DNA of 64,000 nt from Euryodendron excelsum. Its lineage: Eukaryota; Streptophyta; Magnoliopsida; Ericales; Pentaphylacaceae. This document shows, piece after piece, positions 59,943 to 64,000 of the stretch (positions are counted from its first letter, which is position 1; each line of letters starts with the position of its first letter). Both the position numbers and the translations under genes were made by a program. Under the pieces are notes generated by a model that ran no database searches, was not told the origin of the DNA, and saw only the letters and a list, made by a program, of their open reading frames with translations. The stretch is from NCBI GenBank assembly GCA_033060915.1, contig CM065384.1:16959001-17023000 (forward strand). The letters run 5' to 3'.

Positions 59943-60950
59943 TAACAATCACATGAGATCTTTAGGATTGAAAACGAGTACATAAGCAAACACTAAACAT
60001 TATGTTTGGTCTACTAGCAATTAGATACAATAGAGAGCCTATCATGCTTCTATAAAATTTAGTGTCTACTGACTTACCTTTCTCATCGTTATCCAATTTT
60101 GTTGTAGTACTCATTAGAGTACTTATAGGCTTTGCATCTTCCATACCAAACTTTTTGATCAAATCGTTGATGTCCTTGGCTTGGTTGATGAAGATGCCTT
60201 CCTTTGATTGCTTTATTTGAAGTCCGAGAAAGTAGTTGAGCTCTCCCATCATACTCATCTCGAATTCTCCCTACATACACTTAGCAAATTCTTCGCAAAG
60301 TGATTCATTAATAGCACTGAATATAATATCATCTACATAAATTTATACTACAAGCATATCAGTGTTTTTTATTTTCGTGAAAACAGTGGTATCTATTTTT
60401 CCTCTAGAAAAACATTTTTCAATTAAGAACTTACTTAGTCTTTCATACCAAGCCCTTAGGGCTTGCTTCAAATCATACAAAGCTTTTGAGTTTGAAAACA
60501 TGGTCAGAAAATTTTGGATCTTCAAATCTAGGTGGTTGTTTAACAAAAACTTCTTCAGTGATAAAGCCATTAAAAAAAGCCCTTTTAACATCCATTTGAT
60601 ACAATTTAAAATCTTTAAAACAAGCAAATGCAAGTAATAATCTAATGACTTCTAATCTAGCTACCAAAGCATAGGTTTTATCAAAATCAATGCCTTCTTC
60701 TTAGCTATAACCTTGAGCAAAAAGTCTTGCCTTGTTCCTCACAACAAATTCGGACTCATCCATTTTATTTCTAAATACCCATTTAGTTCCGATAACTGGA
60801 TGATCACTAAGTCTAGGAATAAGGTGCCATACCTCATTCCTTTCAAATTGATTTAATTTTTCTTGCATTGTATTTATCCAAAATTCATCTTGTTCAGCAT
60901 CATTAAAACATTTAGGCTCAATTTGTTATAAGAATGCAAGATGATTACAT
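59943..60950 (-). pseudogene. pol: Copia reverse transcriptase, 3' end cut by element D
   Basis: The minus-strand reading contains the RT start (QFERNEVWHLIPR), KTYALVARLEVIRLLLAFA, QMDVKRAFFNG, the YVDDI active-site box (about 60340-60323) and GELNYFLGLQI. It ends in CTRFQSNPK at the LTR boundary. Stops follow EGIDFD-upstream FAQGYS, LKSFV, DMLVV and FAKCM, with a frame change after FVKQPP..KLKS. The rest of RT and RNase H is missing except the tail at 39051-39128. Confidence 0.88.
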
Positions 60951-60999
60951 TTATTTTTTATAGAGGATCGAGTTCTTACTCCTTGTGTAGGATCACCTA

Positions 61000-62062
61000 G
61001 GATTTGTTCCGTAAGATGGTTATGCACAAATTTCCACTCCTTAGGTAAACCTTCATTGATTTCTTATTGTCTGGTAGGAGCTTCTCTTTCCTTTTGAGGT
61101 TCCTCATTTGAGCTTGGTTGGATGTCCATCTTTTCCTTTTCAGGTTCTAGTTCATCTGCATCATCACTTGCATCATTCTTTGAAGAAGGATTAAGTTCAT
61201 CAAAAGTGATATGGACTGATTCTTCAACTACTAGAGTCCTCTTATTAAAGACTCGATAAGCCTTGCTATGTATTGAATAGCTAAAAAATACACTCTCGTC
61301 AGATTTAGTATCAAACTTGCCGAGGTTGTCTTTATTATTATTCAATACAAAGCATTTACATCCAAAAGCTTTAAAGTATGAGACATTTGGTTTCTTATCT
61401 TTCCAAAGTTCATAGGGGGTTTTGTCCAAAAACTTTCTGAATAAAATTCAATTCAAAACATAACAAGCTGTTTTTACAGCTTCAGCCCAAAAGTATTTTG
61501 GTAAACCATTTTCACAGAGCATGGTTCTAGCCATTTCTTCTAAAACTCTGTTTTTCCTCTAAACAACCCCATTCTGTTGAGGTGTTCTAGGGGCTGAAAA
61601 GTTGTGATCAAAACTATTTTCATCAAAAAAAACATTTCAAAAGGTTTACAATCGAATTCTCCTCCATGATCAGTCCTAATAGCAGTGATTGAAATTCTTT
61701 TTTCATTTTGAACCTTTCTACAAAATTTTGTGAACAAAAACAATTGTCTCAACCTTATAAGCTAAGAAGAAAGTCTATGTAAATCTAGAATAGTCATCAA
61801 TAATAACAAGTGCATATTATTTACCACCAAGACTCAAAGTCCTTGTTGGTCTGAATAAGTCCATGTGCAATAGTTAAAGTGGCCTAGAGGTAATGAGCAT
61901 ATTTTAGGATTTGAAAGAAATTCGAGTTTGCTTACCTAATTGACAAGCATCACAAACTCTATCTTTGTTAAATCTTATTTTTGGAAAACCTTTGACCAAA
62001 TCATTTTTAGAAACCTTTGAAAGTATGCTTATACTAATTTGACCAAGTCTTCTATGCCACAA
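61000..62062 (-). pseudogene. pol: Copia integrase
   Basis: Order on the minus strand: pre-integrase zinc region LWHRRLGQI..CDACQLGKQ, in which the second histidine reads Q; catalytic core with LHMDLF and IRTDHGGEFD; the PQQNGVV block, where the position of the catalytic glutamate is a stop (61561-61559); and the C-terminal part DKTPYELWKDKKPNVSYFKAFGCK (split over about 61429-61064) with an acidic linker towards RT. Many stops between 61970 and 61560 make it inactive. Confidence 0.85.
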
Positions 62063-62470
62063 CTAACTTTCATCACTATTCATAGCAGCAAGGCATTCTA
62101 CTTTGCAAAAAGATAAATCACTAAGATTGAAAACATAAATATTGCCTTGTCTATGTCTAGTGAGAATTGTCTTGTTATCATTAATATCAATTACCTCACA
62201 TTTAGAAGATTCAAATACAACCTTGCATCCTTTGTCACAAAGTTGACTAATGCTCAAAAGATTGTGTTTGAGTCCTTTAACAAGTAATACATTTTCGATA
62301 GAGGTAGAAGAATTTTTACCGACATTACCTATACCGATGATCTTTCCTTTACTATTGTCACCAAATGTGACAAGTCCTCCATCTTTTGGTGAGAGAGAAG
62401 TGAATTGTGCTTCATCTCCCGTCATATGCCTTGAGCATCCACTATCCAAGTATCAATAATTTTTCTTAGA
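62063..62470 (-). pseudogene. pol: Copia aspartic protease
   Basis: The LDSGCSRHMTGD motif carries the active-site DSG triad at about 62449. One codon upstream region has TGA where tryptophan is usual (before YLDSG). The frame then stays open for 128 residues through HNLLSISQLCDKG to the integrase zinc region. It would process the gag-pol polyprotein. Confidence 0.85.
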
Positions 62471-62499
62471 TTTTGCTTGAAGGCATACTTGCAAAAGGG

Positions 62500-64000
62500 T
62501 TTATCTAACCTTTAGGTACCCAAACCATCTTGGGTCCTTGGGGGTTAGTCCTCACTGGTCTTTTAGAGACCCATGCATTGCTAGGAACATTTGATTTTTT
62601 TAAGACATATGATCTACTAGCAATATGTCCTACTTTATGACAATAAAAGCATGAGACTTGTGTTTTTTCAATTGAAGTTCCAAATCTGCCCTTTGAAAAT
62701 TTCTTCTTTTTAAATAGATCAAAGCCAAGACCAGCTTTGTCTAGTGAACATTTTTGTTTTCCTAAAATTATCTTCAGCTTTTCTTTTCCATTTACACATC
62801 TATAAAGACTTGTTTCCAAGTTTTTAACCTTATCAAGCAAAATATGATTTTCTTTTGAAAAGTCTTTTTGAAAGGAATCTTTATTAATCTTATCCTTTAA
62901 GACACAGATTTCATTTTTCAAAACCTCATTTTCCTTTTGTAAATTTTCATTTTCATTAGTAAGAGTAGATACCATCTTTTTAAAAAGTTCATTTTTAATT
63001 TCCATTTTTCTGAATTCACAAAGCAAATCATCAAATGCATCTTGTAATTCATTAAAAGTAAAATGGGAAAAGTCTGATAGCTCACTATCATCCTCATGAG
63101 CCATGAGGCATAGATTAGCCACTTCTTGTGGTTCAACTTCTTCTTCAAAGCTTGATTATTCATCATCACTCCATGTTGTGGCTGTCATGGCCTTCTTCCC
63201 TTGATATTTCTTTCCTCTCTTTCTGAGCAGAGGACACTTTGTCTTCATGTGGCCAGGCTTCTTGCATTCATAGCATGTAATGTTGGGTTCCTTGCTAGGT
63301 TCTCCCTTGGATTCATGCTTCCTTCCACCTCTCCATTTCTTTTTCATGAATCTCCTAAATTTCCGAATGATAAGAGCAATTTCATCTTCATTCTCATTAG
63401 TTGCAGATTCATCATTATCCTGATTGGTGGATTTGAATGAACCCACCCTTTTCTTATTTTCTTCATCCTCTTGGGCATGTTGCTTTTGTGTGAACTCATG
63501 AGTTATTAGAGAGCCCAAGAGTTCTTCCAGAGGTAAGATGTTAAGGTCCTTTGCTTCTTGGATTGTTGTGACCTTAACTTCCCAAGCCTTTGACAAAGAC
63601 CTTAGAATCGTCCTCACCTACTCATTGTTAGGATACATCTTTCCAAGAGATTTTACACCATTAATAATATCGGTAAACCTTGTGAATATTTCGGTGATGG
63701 ATTCGTCAGGTTTTATTTTAAACAATTCATAGCTATGTACCAATATATTGATTTTAGATTCTTTAACTTGATTGGTACCTTCATGTGTGCCTTCTAATCT
63801 ATCTCATATTTCTTTGGCTGATTCACAAGTGAAAATACGATTAAATTCATTAGGATAAAGTGCACAATATAAAATATTCATAGCTCTAGCATTAGATTGC
63901 AGCATTTTCAAATCATCTTCATCCCATTCAGATTCTAGTTTAGGGATATCAGTTCTATCCACTCTAGTTGTAGGTGTTTTGGGACTATTTACTATGAGTC
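62500..64000 (-). pseudogene. gag: Copia gag (5' end beyond window), Sirevirus-like
   Basis: Open from the window edge with SEWDEDDLKMLQSNARAMN and VKESKINILVHSYELFKI, the copia gag domain (UBN2 type). A TGA lies at about 63804 and a TAG at 63618-63620. 63617-63156 includes EAKDLNILPLEELLGSL and the knuckle CYECKKPGHMKTKC. After a TAA, 63122-62505 holds a long coiled coil (NENENLQKENEVLKNEICV) and a second knuckle, CFYCHKVGHIASRS, whose last cysteine reads serine. Two knuckles plus a coiled coil are Sirevirus features. It ends in VWVPKG, just before protease. Confidence 0.87.

Larger units (their letters stand above)
18896..64000 (-). mobile_element. Sirevirus-like Ty1/copia element, host of the nested gypsy insertions
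   Basis: Pieces on the minus strand, in order: gag, protease, integrase and RT (64000-59943); C/D insertion; RNase H tail (39128-39051); env-position ORF (38564-37260); B insertion; 3' untranslated region (19973-19188); start of 3' LTR (19187-18896); element A. The order PR-INT-RT-RH is that of Ty1/copia. The coiled-coil gag with two zinc knuckles, an ORF after pol, and several AAAAAGGGGGAGA-type polypurine tracts fit Sireviruses. The 5' LTR lies beyond 64000. About 180-200 codons of RT/RNase H are missing at the C junction. Confidence 0.85.

Noticed and set aside
1..64000. Host protein-coding genes or tRNA genes
   Set aside because: No multi-exon host gene signature, tRNA box pair or rRNA was recognised. 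The tRNA-like matches are only PBS sequences beside LTRs.

Overview
This window looks like intergenic heterochromatin from a large plant genome, most likely a eudicot; the species cannot be assigned. Essentially every base belongs to nested LTR retrotransposons. I found no intact host gene, tRNA, rRNA or CRISPR array. All element genes carry several stops or frameshifts, and most of the stops I checked look like C-to-T or G-to-A transitions, as expected for old methylated repeats.

Outermost layer: a Sirevirus-like Ty1/copia element on the minus strand. Its gag, protease, integrase and reverse transcriptase lie at 59943-64000 and run off the right edge. The last residues of its RNase H are at 39051-39128, an env-position ORF at 37260-38564, its 3' untranslated region with polypurine tracts at 19188-19973, and the first ~290 bases of its 3' LTR at 18896-19187. 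It has been split by three insertions of one Ty3/gypsy family.

Second layer: a Tat/Ogre-like gypsy family with very long LTRs (4.6-5.3 kb), TG..CA ends, a PBS matching the 3' end of plant tRNA-Arg(ACG), and PPTs at the 3' end. Element A (1-18895, cut by the left edge) sits in the copia 3' LTR. Element B (19974-37163, both LTRs, near-perfect 5-bp target duplication) sits just downstream of the copia env-position ORF. Elements C and D (39129-59942) form a tandem that shares one LTR and interrupts copia pol; the far side of C has been deleted together with part of copia RT/RNase H.

Third layer: two solo LTRs of the same family lie inside the gag of element A, at 1315-6619 (plus) and 7639-12605 (minus). 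They form a ~5-kb inverted repeat with a ~1-kb spacer.

The most distinctive system is the gypsy family itself. B and D contain gag but no protease, reverse transcriptase or integrase. Instead the 3' half carries an oppositely oriented gene (25984-27815 and 47855-49699, plus strand) resembling plant mobile domain proteins. It has a predicted 5'-leader intron (~890 bp) and a phase-0 intron near its 3' end (88-89 bp) that keeps the frame open. Gag ends at the same stop (after RPY) in the three copies where that end is visible, which suggests a pol-less, trans-mobilised design rather than chance loss. The LTRs carry an 81-bp tandem array that varies in copy number, 157-bp tandem units, GGCGCC-flanked palindromes before the TATA box, and a ~1.5-2 kb tract almost free of one base on one strand.
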